64,000 nt of DNA from Chthoniobacterales bacterium (lineage in GTDB: Bacteria > Verrucomicrobiota > Verrucomicrobiia > Chthoniobacterales > DASVRZ01). This document shows positions 24,615 to 34,351 of the stretch, piece after piece. Positions within the stretch are counted from its first letter, which is position 1; each line of letters begins with the position of its first letter. The stretch is from positions 62,001 through 126,000 of the forward strand of contig JBDSQB010000017.1 in NCBI GenBank assembly GCA_039930045.1, written 5' to 3'. The position numbers were made by a program, and so were the translations under genes. The notes under the pieces are model-generated. The model saw only the letters and a program-made list of their open reading frames with translations. It had not been told where the DNA came from and searched no databases.

Positions 24615-27600
24615 TCTAAGATAAATTCGCCCCAGGTGAGCGGGTAGAGCCATGCTTCCATGGGTTCATCATCCGCGAGACCTGTCTGTTTGTTTGACCA
24701 ATAAGTGCGGGCGATGTTTGCAAGTCCGGAAGAGTCAGAGGAAATCCAGCCAAAGTCGCCTTTCAGACGGGTGCCAGATCTAGGTTGGATCGCCAGGTCA
24801 CGCCACGGGACAACGGCGCTAACCTGATAACCGGTCGCGGTCTTTTCTGCATTGAGGTTCGCGGTCCTCAAGGGCTCTACACGGGCAAATCGCCGAGTTC
24901 CAACTGGTGAAGAATAAGTTTTTGCGGCGTCGGCGGGAGCACCTGAGTCGAACGGACGCATGAGAATGGCGACAGGTTTGCCTTCAAAAAATGAGATGAG
25001 GAGCCGTTGGTCGCCTTCGTTGGGATCTTTGCGGTTGCCAAGCGGTCCGATTTGGAGATCGACAGCGTCGCCTGTCTTGAAAAGGCGGAGCGGGTCTTTG
25101 CCTCGATTTGCCATTGGCGTGGTGTCGGCTACTTCGAAGCGAACGTAGAGATTTTCGTCGTCATACGCGAGTCGGACTGCCGCGCTCTCGGGGAAACCTT
25201 CCTTTTTGATGGGAATGGACGGAACCTCGCTCCACGATTTGGTTTCGAAGGGGCTGGCTTTCAGCAGGGTCGAGCGAGTGATGTGGCAGGAGGCGGGCTT
25301 CGTCTCCGGCGCGGTGTCTGGTTGTTTCCCGACCGCTAGGTCCGCCTCAGTCACGGTGAACGTGGTGCCATCGAAGTGCCGGATCGTATCGAGGCCGGTG
25401 ATCTTCACCACCAGGCTGGCGAAGTGGGAAAGGCTGGTATTCATCCTCACAGAGCCGTCTTTCAGCTTCCCGAACCAACCGCTAAATGGTTCCCCTCCCT
25501 CGCTTAGATGGGCCACTGATGTTCCCTGAATCTTAGCTATTGTATTCGGGAGGGATTGCGTCGGAAACCGCCGGTCGCGGAAAAGCGCGCCGACGTTCAA
25601 TCCGTCCGCGGTGAAGAAGTAGTCTTCGCCGAGGTTCCCCCGAATCGCGAACACAGTTCCTATCTCGTCGGAAATTTTCGCGGAACCCATTATTTTCAGC
25701 GGGCCGATGATAAGGCCTGGCTCCGGCATTGGCGCGAGATGAGAACCGTGCACGCCAGGATAGCGGTTTGGATAGCTCCACTTTATTTCTCCGGTTTTGC
25801 CATTGATTCCGGCGAAAGTCACTCCCGCGTTTTTCGCGAGTCCGTTGGTCTTGATTCCTATGAGCGTTTTATCTCCGGAGAGGGGCATGGGAACGAGGTC
25901 GGGGGAGGTATCGGTGACGAGTTCGATTCCGGCCGAACTGTAAACCGGCGCGCCTTTTTTTGTGAAGGAGATAGGACGTATCCGGTAAATGCCCTGCGTG
26001 TAGAAGGCGAGCGTGACGGGGTCGATGGCCGTGTTCCATCCCGAGCCAACGGGGATGGCGGGTGTTATCGGGCGCGCGCCCTTGAAAGGTGCGGCGGGGA
26101 TGATCTCGCATTCGTCGCGCTGCAGGCGACCATCCTCGTTTTTGTCATTCCAGAAAAATCCGTCCCAGGCGCTGAGCCCAGCGAATTCTCCAGAGGGTGC
26201 GGCGATCACTTCGATGCCTTTCGGCCCCACGTCGCCGGAAATCTGACCGACCAGCCCGGTCGCGGCGACGGGGCGCCACGTGCCGCCGTCGTCCTCCATG
26301 AAAAGCACGCTCGGATTGGCGTAACTGTAGCTGGGAATCTTGAAAAGGAACTCGCGTTCCACGCCGCCCGCTGCGCTGCGGAATCGCACGGGCATGGCGT
26401 TGGTGCGCGGACTGACGTCGAAGGTCGGCGGCTCGTCAGCTCGCGCCGGGTCGGATTTCCAGAGGATGCGGGCCACCGCATAGCCGCCGTTTTTGCGATC
26501 AAGCTTGATTTCCATCGGTCCCATGTAGGCGGTATCGGGATCGTCGGCGAAATAACCCCCGACGCCATTGTAGCCCGTGGGGCCGATATAATCGCGTACG
26601 AGTTGGCCGTCGCGATTCCACACGGAAACGCGGCGCGGATAGAGCGTGTGCTCGGTGGCCCAGATTTGGCCTTTCGCATCGACGGCGATCGACGTCACGC
26701 TGTTCAATGCTTCGGGCAGAAATTTTCCCCGGATGGGGCGTCCGCCTTTTAGTCCGGCCGTGTAAACTAGCCGCCCGTCGCGGTTGTAAGCCTTAATTTG
26801 CTGATCTTCTCCTGCATCGAAGATGAGTGCATTTCCATCGGCATCCACGGCTAGGGCACCAGGCTTTTTCATACCGGGCGTCACAATCGGAGAAAACGCG
26901 CCATCCTTGGCAAGAAGACCGAGCGCTCCGTCCATGATCGCGACTAGCGTTCCATTCGCGTCATAAGCGAGGGAGGAAATGGTTTTTCCCGTCGCGATAC
27001 GAGAGCGCGTCTGCGCGGATTCGCCGTCGAGCAGAATCACCTCGCCTGACGCGAAAGCCAGGGCAAGTTCTCCCTTGCCCGCGGCCATAGCGGTAATGTT
27101 TTCTTCGCCTGTTCCAATCGCCTCCGCAAGCGGCAAGGGAAACGGGCGCTCCTTGCCGTCGAGCCGGAATGGGTGATAGCCACCATCTTTGGCCGAGAGG
27201 CGGAAAAGTTTAACCCCACCAGTTTCCTTTTGCATTTCGGGATTCAGGATGCCATAAACCGCATCGCCGTCCGCGGCCAACGGATCTGCCCCGCGCAGTT
27301 CGCCCCAGATTTTCCGGCCATCGGGACCGATCCCGATGGTAGCACTGCCGCCCTCGGAAAAGTTCCAGCTTACGATCATGTGGTCTCCCGCTGCGGCGAT
27401 GTGTTTCGGCTCCAGATGATTGCTGCCCCAAGACCCGCTTCCATCGTATGTTTCCCAAGGCGGCGTCCCCGGATTGTAGTAGGTCGTGTCGTAGATCGCA
27501 TCCAGACCTTTATGCCACAAGCCTCGCACTCGGTATGTCCCGGGTTTGACGAGGTTGCCGTTGTCATCGCGGCAGTCCCACCCGGCTTTGATGTGGAAGT

Positions 27601-28585
27601 TGCCGTCTTTTTCCAACGCGGCGAATTCCTCGGGTGACCGGTCGGCGATTAGATTGCGAATGCGATGATTTTTCTCGTCTTCGATGACGAGGGTAAATTT
27701 CTTCGCTTCCTTAGGAATATCCGCGTGCGTTGTTAGCGCGCCGGTTTCCGCGACCGACGCCGCACGGTATTCGCGCAGGGGCAGATTTCCTTTCGCGAGC
27801 AACTCGATGTCACCCCAAGCCTCTTTCGTGAACCAGAAGAAAAGCCGCTTCGTGATCCCCTCCTGCATATTGTCCGCATAACGGGAAATCGGCCAGCCTT
27901 TGCCGGTGACATCCCCCCAGATGAACTCAAAGCCGACCCGAATCTTCGATCCCGCCCGCATTTCCGGCTTGTCCTTGTAAAGTAGCTTCCAAGGCAGGCG
28001 AATTTCCTGCGTGTAGCCGCCTTCTTCCTTGCGAAAGGCCATTGCGACACCGTCGCCGAGTTCCACATTTCCCGGTTTTCCGAAATACTGGGTCGCGTCC
28101 ATGCCCTCCCGAACCTTGTCTGGGTTTTTCCAGCGTTCCAACAGGATGTTGGAGGTGTCTTCTTTGTTAAAATGCCAAGCCGTGATCCAGAGCGGGTGAT
28201 CTGTCAGGACACGCATCTGAACGGAGTCGCTTTTCCAGCCGTCTTTCGGATCATATTTTGGGTCGATTTCGTTGTGAAGGGGCGAGGGATCGCGCCACCG
28301 TAGGGCGAGATAAAGGTTCTCCGCGTCCCACATTGCCGCCGTTTCCACGGAATATTCTTTGCGTATCTGAATGTCGCTGAAGCTTTGGATCCGTCCGCTG
28401 AGATCCCAATCGTTCAGGCTGCCGTCAATCGTAACAGGGCCTTGCGAAGGCAAGGCGGGAAGACCGGTATTCTGGCTCTGTGAGCCAATCATGTTTAGGC
28501 CTCGCATCCCGTCTTCCTGCGCGTGAAGGCAAGCAGTGGCGATGAGCGCGGAGAATGAGAAAAGAGAAAAAAAGAATAATCGCAT
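24611..28585 (-). CDS. Giant secreted CBM9-like / beta-propeller protein
   Basis: A 1324-aa exported protein. A hydrophobic leader (MRLLFFFSLFSFSALIATAC) ends near LHAQ. Residues 40-260 look like a CBM9-type carbohydrate-binding module (VTIDGSLNDWD; AAMWDAENLYLALRWRD). A FlgD-like Ig strand (DDNGNLVKPGTYRVRGLWHK) leads into NHL/propeller repeats from about 400 to 1000 (AVDADGNALIFDAGEDQQIK; SIAVDAKGQIWATEHTLYPR). A second CBM9-like domain lies at the C-terminus (LAYDDENLYVRFEVADTTPM). It is paralogous to the 1231-aa protein at 45220-48915; both end in YWSN-TGL and a W-G motif. It overlaps the 250-aa gene at the 3' end and lies 13 bp after the 151-aa gene. A glycan-binding surface or periplasmic scaffold is likely; an enzymatic role is not shown. 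Confidence 0.78.
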   Translation of the reverse strand: MRLFFFSLFSFSALIATACLHAQEDGMRGLNMIGSQSQNTGLPALPSQGPVTIDGSLNDWDLSGRIQSFSDIQIRKEYSVETAAMWDAENLYLALRWRDPSPLHNEIDPKYDPKDGWKSDSVQMRVLTDHPLWITAWHFNKEDTSNILLERWKNPDKVREGMDATQYFGKPGNVELGDGVAMAFRKEEGGYTQEIRLPWKLLYKDKPEMRAGSKIRVGFEFIWGDVTGKGWPISRYADNMQEGITKRLFFWFTKEAWGDIELLAKGNLPLREYRAASVAETGALTTHADIPKEAKKFTLVIEDEKNHRIRNLIADRSPEEFAALEKDGNFHIKAGWDCRDDNGNLVKPGTYRVRGLWHKGLDAIYDTTYYNPGTPPWETYDGSGSWGSNHLEPKHIAAAGDHMIVSWNFSEGGSATIGIGPDGRKIWGELRGADPLAADGDAVYGILNPEMQKETGGVKLFRLSAKDGGYHPFRLDGKERPFPLPLAEAIGTGEENITAMAAGKGELALAFASGEVILLDGESAQTRSRIATGKTISSLAYDANGTLVAIMDGALGLLAKDGAFSPIVTPGMKKPGALAVDADGNALIFDAGEDQQIKAYNRDGRLVYTAGLKGGRPIRGKFLPEALNSVTSIAVDAKGQIWATEHTLYPRRVSVWNRDGQLVRDYIGPTGYNGVGGYFADDPDTAYMGPMEIKLDRKNGGYAVARILWKSDPARADEPPTFDVSPRTNAMPVRFRSAAGGVEREFLFKIPSYSYANPSVLFMEDDGGTWRPVAATGLVGQISGDVGPKGIEVIAAPSGEFAGLSAWDGFFWNDKNEDGRLQRDECEIIPAAPFKGARPITPAIPVGSGWNTAIDPVTLAFYTQGIYRIRPISFTKKGAPVYSSAGIELVTDTSPDLVPMPLSGDKTLIGIKTNGLAKNAGVTFAGINGKTGEIKWSYPNRYPGVHGSHLAPMPEPGLIIGPLKIMGSAKISDEIGTVFAIRGNLGEDYFFTADGLNVGALFRDRRFPTQSLPNTIAKIQGTSVAHLSEGGEPFSGWFGKLKDGSVRMNTSLSHFASLVVKITGLDTIRHFDGTTFTVTEADLAVGKQPDTAPETKPASCHITRSTLLKASPFETKSWSEVPSIPIKKEGFPESAAVRLAYDDENLYVRFEVADTTPMANRGKDPLRLFKTGDAVDLQIGPLGNRKDPNEGDQRLLISFFEGKPVAILMRPFDSGAPADAAKTYSSPVGTRRFARVEPLRTANLNAEKTATGYQVSAVVPWRDLAIQPRSGTRLKGDFGWISSDSSGLANIARTYWSNKQTGLADDEPMEAWLYPLTWGEFILE

Positions 28586-28598
28586 AAAGATCGTTTTA

Positions 28599-29054
28599 TT
28601 ACTGTAACGGCAACTCCACGGGCACAGGCTTCGCATCCAGCGGCAGATAGAGGAGCCATTTGCTTCCGTCCGCGGCAGGGGGAAACGGAAACGCCACCCC
28701 CATCTGAATCGAATCCCCTTTACTTAGGACGGTCACGACATCCAGCGGACCGAAGTACGGCTTGCGAGGGACCGTCGAGAGAGCCTGGATTTTCTTTCCC
28801 GTCGCGGCATCCTGTAGCCACGCACCCGCCAAGGAAAAAGCCGGCGCCAAGGGATCGGGGTCTTCGGAGGTGGGTTTGGGCGCTACACCATGCAGAGCGA
28901 GTTGATTTCCCACGGCATAAATTTGCACCGCCACTACAAGCTCGCCGGTCCCGGCGTGCGCGGCTTTTGCTACAGTGAATCGGGCTGTTTGAGCATGAGC
29001 CGACACGACAGTTAGGCAGGCAATGGCCAAAAAAAGGTTCTTCATATTCATCAT
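28599..29054 (-). CDS. Small secreted protein downstream of Verru_Chthon A
   Basis: A 151-aa protein with a signal peptide (MMNMKNLFLAIACLTVVSAH, cleavage near AHAQ) and a beta-rich body (GELVVAVQIYAVGNQLALHG; DVVTVLSKGDSIQMGVAFPF). The ATG at 29054 overlaps the stop of the cassette A gene (ATGA), so it is translated with the cassette. No family recognised. Its place between a minor pilin-like gene and a giant glycan-binding protein suggests an adaptor or substrate of the pseudopilin system, an inference from position only. Confidence 0.62.
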   Translation of the reverse strand: MMNMKNLFLAIACLTVVSAHAQTARFTVAKAAHAGTGELVVAVQIYAVGNQLALHGVAPKPTSEDPDPLAPAFSLAGAWLQDAATGKKIQALSTVPRKPYFGPLDVVTVLSKGDSIQMGVAFPFPPAADGSKWLLYLPLDAKPVPVELPLQ

Positions 29055-32000
29055 AAAGGGACATCCTCCACTTGCACGATCCTCCAGCGATATGGGAGGG
29101 GGTAGGTCATCGCCGGATGGTAGTCGGCGTCTATTGGATCGTCTTCGGTGTTCACGATGCCATCGGGACCGGGATTGACCGAGTTGCCTGGTACGCCGTC
29201 CTTTCCGGTTTCGATGTAACGCTCGATCACATAGCGGCGTCGGATTTCGCCTGTCACCGAATCGGCCGCTTGGAAATGGCCGTAATCGGAATTCTTCGGC
29301 GATTTCCTGATGGTCTGTGCCACCACCCAAACCGAGAAAACATTGCTCTGTGTCGTCAGTCCGCCGACGATCTGACGCACGACATCGTTTCGTGAGCGAG
29401 CGTTCGTATCGACCCCGGCATAGGTGTAAGCGGCGATTTCTGGGATGTTCGAAATTTCGCCCGCTATCATCATAGAACCATTCGAGGCCAGATAATTCTG
29501 TACTCCGGCCGCCAGTGCTTTTTCATTGACGGTTTTCTGGATCGATTCGCCGGACGTATCGTATTGCGTGGATGCCTTGATTCCGAAAAAGAGCGCTTCG
29601 AGTGGGGCCGTGCGTTGGGGGGGAGTCTGAGAAACACCAGGCACGGATTCTCCAAAGGGATAAGGAACTCGCGGATTGTTGATATTAATGCGCCCCTCGG
29701 TAGATCCTCCGCCGGTCAGCATACGGATCTGGGGCAGCGCTCCGCTCCCAGCCACCGCCGGACGCTGTGGAAGAAAGGGTACGGTAAAGAGGTCGAGCAT
29801 GGCCCAGTCCGGATAGCGTCCCAGCGCTGTCGCCTGGCCCGAACCAGAAGTGGGTGTGAAGGAAAGGGAACGCCACGGGGTGCCCGCGTTGCCCGAATCG
29901 GGTAGAATGCCGGTCCGAACGGAATTCAAGGCCCCGACCGATGGAAAACGGGCGAGCTTGGGCATTTGGATATCCTGCCTCGGAAGCCAAAGCGACAGTG
30001 GGTCGCCTCCTGCACTTGGTTTGTAACCGGGGTTGTCGCCATCAAAGGATTGCGGTGCGGCGATACTCCCGGGAGGAAAATTCGCGTCCACCGCGCCAGT
30101 GCCACGCCGGTCGTAGGAACTGGTGGTCACGTTCGCCAACATCGTTATCTCGGAGGAAGAGGGATTGGGAACGGCTTCCCAATCGCCGGGATTCTTGTTC
30201 ACGAGCGGGTCTCTCACCCGCAGCAGATAACCGCCGATGCCCGGCGAAGTGACGCTGAAATCCACCGGGAGCACTGCCCCGAGGATGGAGGCAGAAATCA
30301 GCGTGGCTGATTCTGCAGTATAGGTAGGACCTCGAAGACTTTCGAGCGGCGCAAAATCGATTTGTCGCCACGTCCCGCTTGATTCGTTATGGGACCACAG
30401 GGCGAAGCCTCCTACCGCTTTCATTGACGATAAACCGGGTTTGGACGGATAGAGAAATGAGCGATTGATATTTGCAATTGCGTGATACGATCCAGGATAC
30501 CAGCTCTGCGTCGTCTGAGCCATGCTCGTCATCGTCAGGGCCGGGCGCACGCCGGTCTGTCCGAGCAGGGACCCGTCATATTTTGTGGTAGCCGCATTCA
30601 GACGGTAAGGATGATAGGCCGCCGCTTTTGCCTGATCCGGATCGGCGACGCCGGATGGAATCCCTCCTGGATTTCCCACGAGATCGAAACCGGCTGTGGC
30701 CGAGGAGCCATCCTGAATTCTCAGTAAATTGTCTCCCCATCTGCCTCCAAGCGCGGCATCGGCCGTGGTGAGCGACGAGGTTACCGTGGGACGGTCTTGG
30801 GAGTTAAGGGTATGGGGGGATGACGTGTTGCCGACATTCCAGAGAGAAGGGTCGGTGCCGTAGGGAGATTGGAGGGGTGCCCCTTCGTAGTAGCGAGGAA
30901 ACAACATCTCTACATTGACGCGAAACTGCGCGCTAACGATCGGCGTGCCCGAGACGCTGCTGGGCGTGCCCGATACCTCCATGTATACCTCGTTGAACAA
31001 GGGCGATCTGCCTATCCCGCTGACAAGCTGTGAACTGCGAAAACCGAGCGGCATGATCGACGGCAAAGTATAATTCCTGCCCTGATCCGCCATCCAGCAG
31101 GATGCGACGATATCGTGAATCTGGAGGGTGATGCTGTCGATCTGGCGAGCGGTATACTTTGCGGAAAAACCCCCCGCTGCACCGCTGAAGCGTGGCCAGA
31201 TGACCGCCTGATTCTGGGAATTCTGGCCCGCGAGATATGCGGCGGCCCGCATCGCTGTGGGGAAATTTCGGCTGGTGGACGAGAAGGACTGGGTAGCATT
31301 CGGCTTGCGAAACTCCACGAAATACTGACCGAGGGATGCCGAGGAGCCTGTGACCGTACTAGGCGGCAGTTGGGTGCTTGTGGGGTAGACGTGAGTTATC
31401 GGTGCAGAAGCGGCGATGATTGCTGTATCGGTCCAATAAGCGTCCGGACTTCCCTGCGGAGCGTAATAACCGAGCATCATGTTTCGTGTCTCACCCGCTG
31501 CGGTGCGAATGCCTGGGAAGAGCTGAATCCGAGGTTCTCCGAAGATATTCAAATCCGGGCTGCGGCTGTAATTGGTGATGTTAAATTTATTCTCCTCGAA
31601 AAAACCCGGCGGCACGCTGTCGGCGCGGCCCACTTCCGCAGTGGAGTTAAACCCCTTTTCTGTGGCATATTTCGCGATGGCCGCGGCGATCGTCTGACTC
31701 GAGCCGGGCAGGCCCGCAAGACTAATTTCAGAAGGCGTGCCAAAGCCGAAACTTTGCGTCCGGTCCTCCTTTTTGCTGCCGTCCGCCGTATTGATATTCA
31801 CCTTGCAACTCTCGTCATCCGCCCAGAATGCGATTCGCCCCACCAAAGGATTGTTCCTGGCCGGTGGCACGTCGGGGTCAGCCGTCAGTTCAATCCAGCC
31901 CACTTTCATATTGCCCGATGCCGCGATGGGGTAAGAACCGGAGAAAGAAGGTTCGTTGAGATCCACATTGCGAAGATTTTTCGTTATAGGATCGTCCGCT

Positions 32001-32329
32001 CCTGGCAGACCGGAAAAGAGATCGACGGCAGATTGGGTGATTTGCCCGCTCGCATCCATCGTGAAAAGGTGAACTCGTCCCGGCTCCGACGCCCAGGCAT
32101 GCCTTGGCTGCAAGCCTGCTTCCGTGCCTTCGCGAATGCGTTCGAGCGCGATATCGGCGCCAAAATCCGCGAATAGCCCGGCTTGGTTGCGGGCCAAATT
32201 CAGAGAAGACGACATCCGTTCAGATTTCGCTACAGTCAGCAGCGTCACGGCAAGCACGGTGATCAGGACGATGACGGCCAGAACGACGATAAGGGCGCTG
32301 GCGTTATAATGCCTGTTTGGGTGCATCAA
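29051..32329 (-). CDS. Verru_Chthon cassette protein A (large minor-pilin-like protein)
   Basis: A 1092-aa protein that begins MMHPNRHYNASALIVVLAVI, then VLITVLAVTLLTVAKSERM. The ALIVVL hydrophobic N-helix resembles GspK/PilX-type minor pilins, followed by a very large Ser/Gly/Pro-rich exported domain with SGSYPIAASGNMKVGWIELT and late conserved blocks (GGLTTQSNVFSVWVVAQTIR; RRYVIERYIETG; YPLPYRWRIVQVEDVPL). Size, order after a C-type pseudopilin and C-terminus fit TIGR02600 as I know it. It overlaps gene C by 4 bp and the 151-aa gene by 4 bp. Function of the family is unknown; a tip or initiating subunit of a pseudopilus is a fair inference. Confidence 0.83.
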   Translation of the reverse strand: MMHPNRHYNASALIVVLAVIVLITVLAVTLLTVAKSERMSSSLNLARNQAGLFADFGADIALERIREGTEAGLQPRHAWASEPGRVHLFTMDASGQITQSAVDLFSGLPGADDPITKNLRNVDLNEPSFSGSYPIAASGNMKVGWIELTADPDVPPARNNPLVGRIAFWADDESCKVNINTADGSKKEDRTQSFGFGTPSEISLAGLPGSSQTIAAAIAKYATEKGFNSTAEVGRADSVPPGFFEENKFNITNYSRSPDLNIFGEPRIQLFPGIRTAAGETRNMMLGYYAPQGSPDAYWTDTAIIAASAPITHVYPTSTQLPPSTVTGSSASLGQYFVEFRKPNATQSFSSTSRNFPTAMRAAAYLAGQNSQNQAVIWPRFSGAAGGFSAKYTARQIDSITLQIHDIVASCWMADQGRNYTLPSIMPLGFRSSQLVSGIGRSPLFNEVYMEVSGTPSSVSGTPIVSAQFRVNVEMLFPRYYEGAPLQSPYGTDPSLWNVGNTSSPHTLNSQDRPTVTSSLTTADAALGGRWGDNLLRIQDGSSATAGFDLVGNPGGIPSGVADPDQAKAAAYHPYRLNAATTKYDGSLLGQTGVRPALTMTSMAQTTQSWYPGSYHAIANINRSFLYPSKPGLSSMKAVGGFALWSHNESSGTWRQIDFAPLESLRGPTYTAESATLISASILGAVLPVDFSVTSPGIGGYLLRVRDPLVNKNPGDWEAVPNPSSSEITMLANVTTSSYDRRGTGAVDANFPPGSIAAPQSFDGDNPGYKPSAGGDPLSLWLPRQDIQMPKLARFPSVGALNSVRTGILPDSGNAGTPWRSLSFTPTSGSGQATALGRYPDWAMLDLFTVPFLPQRPAVAGSGALPQIRMLTGGGSTEGRININNPRVPYPFGESVPGVSQTPPQRTAPLEALFFGIKASTQYDTSGESIQKTVNEKALAAGVQNYLASNGSMMIAGEISNIPEIAAYTYAGVDTNARSRNDVVRQIVGGLTTQSNVFSVWVVAQTIRKSPKNSDYGHFQAADSVTGEIRRRYVIERYIETGKDGVPGNSVNPGPDGIVNTEDDPIDADYHPAMTYPLPYRWRIVQVEDVPL

Positions 32330-33276
32330 TATCCTCCGTAAATGCGGAACTTCCGAGTGAAGACCCGAAGGCTTTTGACCCCGGGATTGGCCTGCCGCAC
32401 CGCGTCTGCAAAAGCATTGGTCTCTAGCTCAAAGCTCGATGGGGAAGTCGCGCCAGTCGGTGGCAGACTCACAATGCGCAGCACGTCGGTGGGAGCCACG
32501 CAGACCAGCGCGATCTCGACAAACGGAGGCAGTGTGAGATAGCCGGACGGGTAGCGATTGATGCCGTCCGACCGGTATCCGGCGCGCGAATCGAAATGAT
32601 AGCCCGCAGTGCTTCCAGCCGCATTGAGGACGATGGGGTTCCCAGTGCGATCCAAGCACCGCACCCACATCGCCAGCACGCCATCGGCAATCCATCCCTT
32701 GTAGGCGTCGTCCTTGTCTGTCTGCGCGCTTTGCGGGGCGAACTCGCGCACGATGGTCGGCGTAATCCACTCATTCGGCTTGTCGTAGATGAGGTAATTG
32801 CTAGAAGCACCCGCCACTTCCGGGGAAATGAAGACGCGCCGGAGTTGAAAGCGGGATTGAGAGCCGTTGGCTTGCAAGTCGCTCAGCACGCAATATCCCA
32901 CAATCGCCAGATTGCCGTTCGTGGCCGCACCGCCGTGCGCCAGCGGAGCTTGCCAGAAGATTGAATGGGGTTGGCAAAGCTCTCCTGCCAGCCCGTCCGG
33001 ATTTGAAATGAACTGCAAGCTGTTGGTCGCGCTCCTCGACCAGGGCAGGGACGCAATCGCGATGTCTCTTCCGATGAGATCGAACGCCTCCCGGCTGATA
33101 CGCTCCACCTCAAGGCGCGTGGAGGCTTGGGACGAAACCCGTCCGACGCCTTCCACGACCGAGGCAAGAAGGACGGCCAGCAACAAGAAGATCGTGGAGG
33201 CAACCAGCACTTCGATGAGAGTGAAGCCTTCGTTTTCCTGTGGCGGACGCAATCGACGACTATTCATAAAGGGCAT
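32326..33276 (-). CDS. Verru_Chthon cassette protein C (pseudopilin)
   Basis: A 316-aa type IV-pilin-like protein. The prepilin peptidase site is NEG|FTLIEVLVASTIFLLL, preceded by a basic leader (MPFMNSRRLRPPQ). The N-helix continues VLLASVVEGVGRVSSQASTR. The exported domain ends LRVFTRKFRIYGGY. GspJ-like length and the TIEV-E5 glutamate are present. It overlaps gene B by 17 bp and gene A by 4 bp. Order D-B-C-A matches the described cassette of Verrucomicrobium and Chthoniobacter (TIGR02599 for C). Confidence 0.85.
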   Translation of the reverse strand: MPFMNSRRLRPPQENEGFTLIEVLVASTIFLLLAVLLASVVEGVGRVSSQASTRLEVERISREAFDLIGRDIAIASLPWSRSATNSLQFISNPDGLAGELCQPHSIFWQAPLAHGGAATNGNLAIVGYCVLSDLQANGSQSRFQLRRVFISPEVAGASSNYLIYDKPNEWITPTIVREFAPQSAQTDKDDAYKGWIADGVLAMWVRCLDRTGNPIVLNAAGSTAGYHFDSRAGYRSDGINRYPSGYLTLPPFVEIALVCVAPTDVLRIVSLPPTGATSPSSFELETNAFADAVRQANPGVKSLRVFTRKFRIYGGY

Positions 33277-33718
33277 TGCCGATCAGGTAGGGCCGTGAGG
33301 TCGAGGGATAGGAAGGAGCCGGATAGGAAATCTCTACCTTCCATATCGAGAGCCTGTTCGTGTTAGTAACGCCAGCCTTGTTCGCTGCAACCCGGTGCGA
33401 GACTGCACGGAAAGCGGCTTCCGGTGAAGTGTTCGCGACTGTGCTGCCGACTGCATTGAAAAACAATGTTAGATCGTTGGATGCTGTGAGGGATACGGAC
33501 TTGGATCTCAGTTCGACATCCATTTCGCGAAGGATTGCGCCGAAAGCAGCGTCCCGCTGCGACTCGCGAGAGGAATCCAGCCCCACCCCGAAAAGAAAGA
33601 TGATGCTCACGATGCAGAATGAAAACAGGCCGATCGACATCACGACCTCTATCAAGGTGAAACCTGCGGGCATGCCGCGGAATGTCGGCCAAGGTCGTTG
33701 ATGGTTTCTCATGGTCAT
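33260..33718 (-). CDS. Verru_Chthon cassette protein B (pseudopilin)
   Basis: A 152-aa pseudopilin with processing site PAG|FTLIEVVMSIGLFSFC and the conserved glutamate five residues into the mature protein. The leader is basic (MTMRNHQRPWPTFRGM). A short globular domain follows (SRESQRDAAFGAILREMDVE; RLSIWKVEISYPAP). Length and position fit TIGR02598. It is 18 bp downstream of D and overlaps C. It would be cleaved by a genome-encoded prepilin peptidase, which is not in the window. Confidence 0.85.
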   Translation of the reverse strand: MTMRNHQRPWPTFRGMPAGFTLIEVVMSIGLFSFCIVSIIFLFGVGLDSSRESQRDAAFGAILREMDVELRSKSVSLTASNDLTLFFNAVGSTVANTSPEAAFRAVSHRVAANKAGVTNTNRLSIWKVEISYPAPSYPSTSRPYLIGNALYE

Positions 33719-33736
33719 GCCACTCGGACGCGGCGG

Positions 33737-34351
33737 CTATTCAGAAATCACTTTCGTTCTTCCCGAGTTTTCCTGAACCAGCATCGTGTAGTCTATTCGC
33801 GAGTTTGCAGGATGACGACGCTGGAAGGTCAGGGCCGGGCCGATTCCCGCAGCGTCCACAGCGGCGTCTGGCTGAAAAACGATATATGAATAGCCGGCAT
33901 CGACATAGCCGCCGTTCAGCTTCGCGGGCAAAGCACCGGCGGGCAGGCTGCCGGTGCCGGCGATATAGAAAGTCGCGTCGCCATCCCTCTTATAAGGCTC
34001 CATCAGAGCGTCCACTGGCAGGCGCATCCAAGGCGTCACGGCCTTAAGTTGTACCGCGCTTCCCGCTTGCCGGGTCAAAGAGACCAGCAGCACCGCCTGA
34101 CCCAATGACTCGACATCATGTGCGGTGCCAGTAAGGACGATCAGAGCGACAGGCGTTCCCTTACTCATGGCTTCCTGGCGCGCGAGGACAGCGACACTGT
34201 TGAGGACGCTGACGGCCTTCGAAACATTTCGAGCTGGAAAGCTGCCTAGGCCCGCCACAGTCAGGGAACCCAGAATGGAGATCACAGCCATCACAGCCAG
34301 AAGTTCAACGAGGGAAAACCCGCACCGGGGATTGGATTTCGAATCAGTCAT
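33737..34351 (-). CDS. Verru_Chthon cassette protein D (pseudopilin)
   Basis: A 204-aa pseudopilin, GspH-like, with processing site RCG|FSLVELLAVMAVISILG. The exported domain contains SVLNSVAVLARQEAMSKGTP, the classic GspH 'LA-R-EA' helix, and ends SRIDYTMLVQENSGRTKVIS. The ATG at 34351 is preferred over a GTG two codons earlier. It overlaps the end of the Gfo/Idh/MocA gene by 8 bp, linking the cassette to the upstream metabolic gene. TIGR02596 is the matching family from memory. Confidence 0.85.
   Translation of the reverse strand: MTDSKSNPRCGFSLVELLAVMAVISILGSLTVAGLGSFPARNVSKAVSVLNSVAVLARQEAMSKGTPVALIVLTGTAHDVESLGQAVLLVSLTRQAGSAVQLKAVTPWMRLPVDALMEPYKRDGDATFYIAGTGSLPAGALPAKLNGGYVDAGYSYIVFQPDAAVDAAGIGPALTFQRRHPANSRIDYTMLVQENSGRTKVISE

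Noticed and set aside
25556-26752. 398-codon plus-strand frame
   Set aside because: Antisense to the 1324-aa secreted protein; no motif or start signal.
31115-32176. 353-codon plus-strand frame
   Set aside because: Antisense to Verru_Chthon A, which has the family's N-helix and C-terminal blocks.
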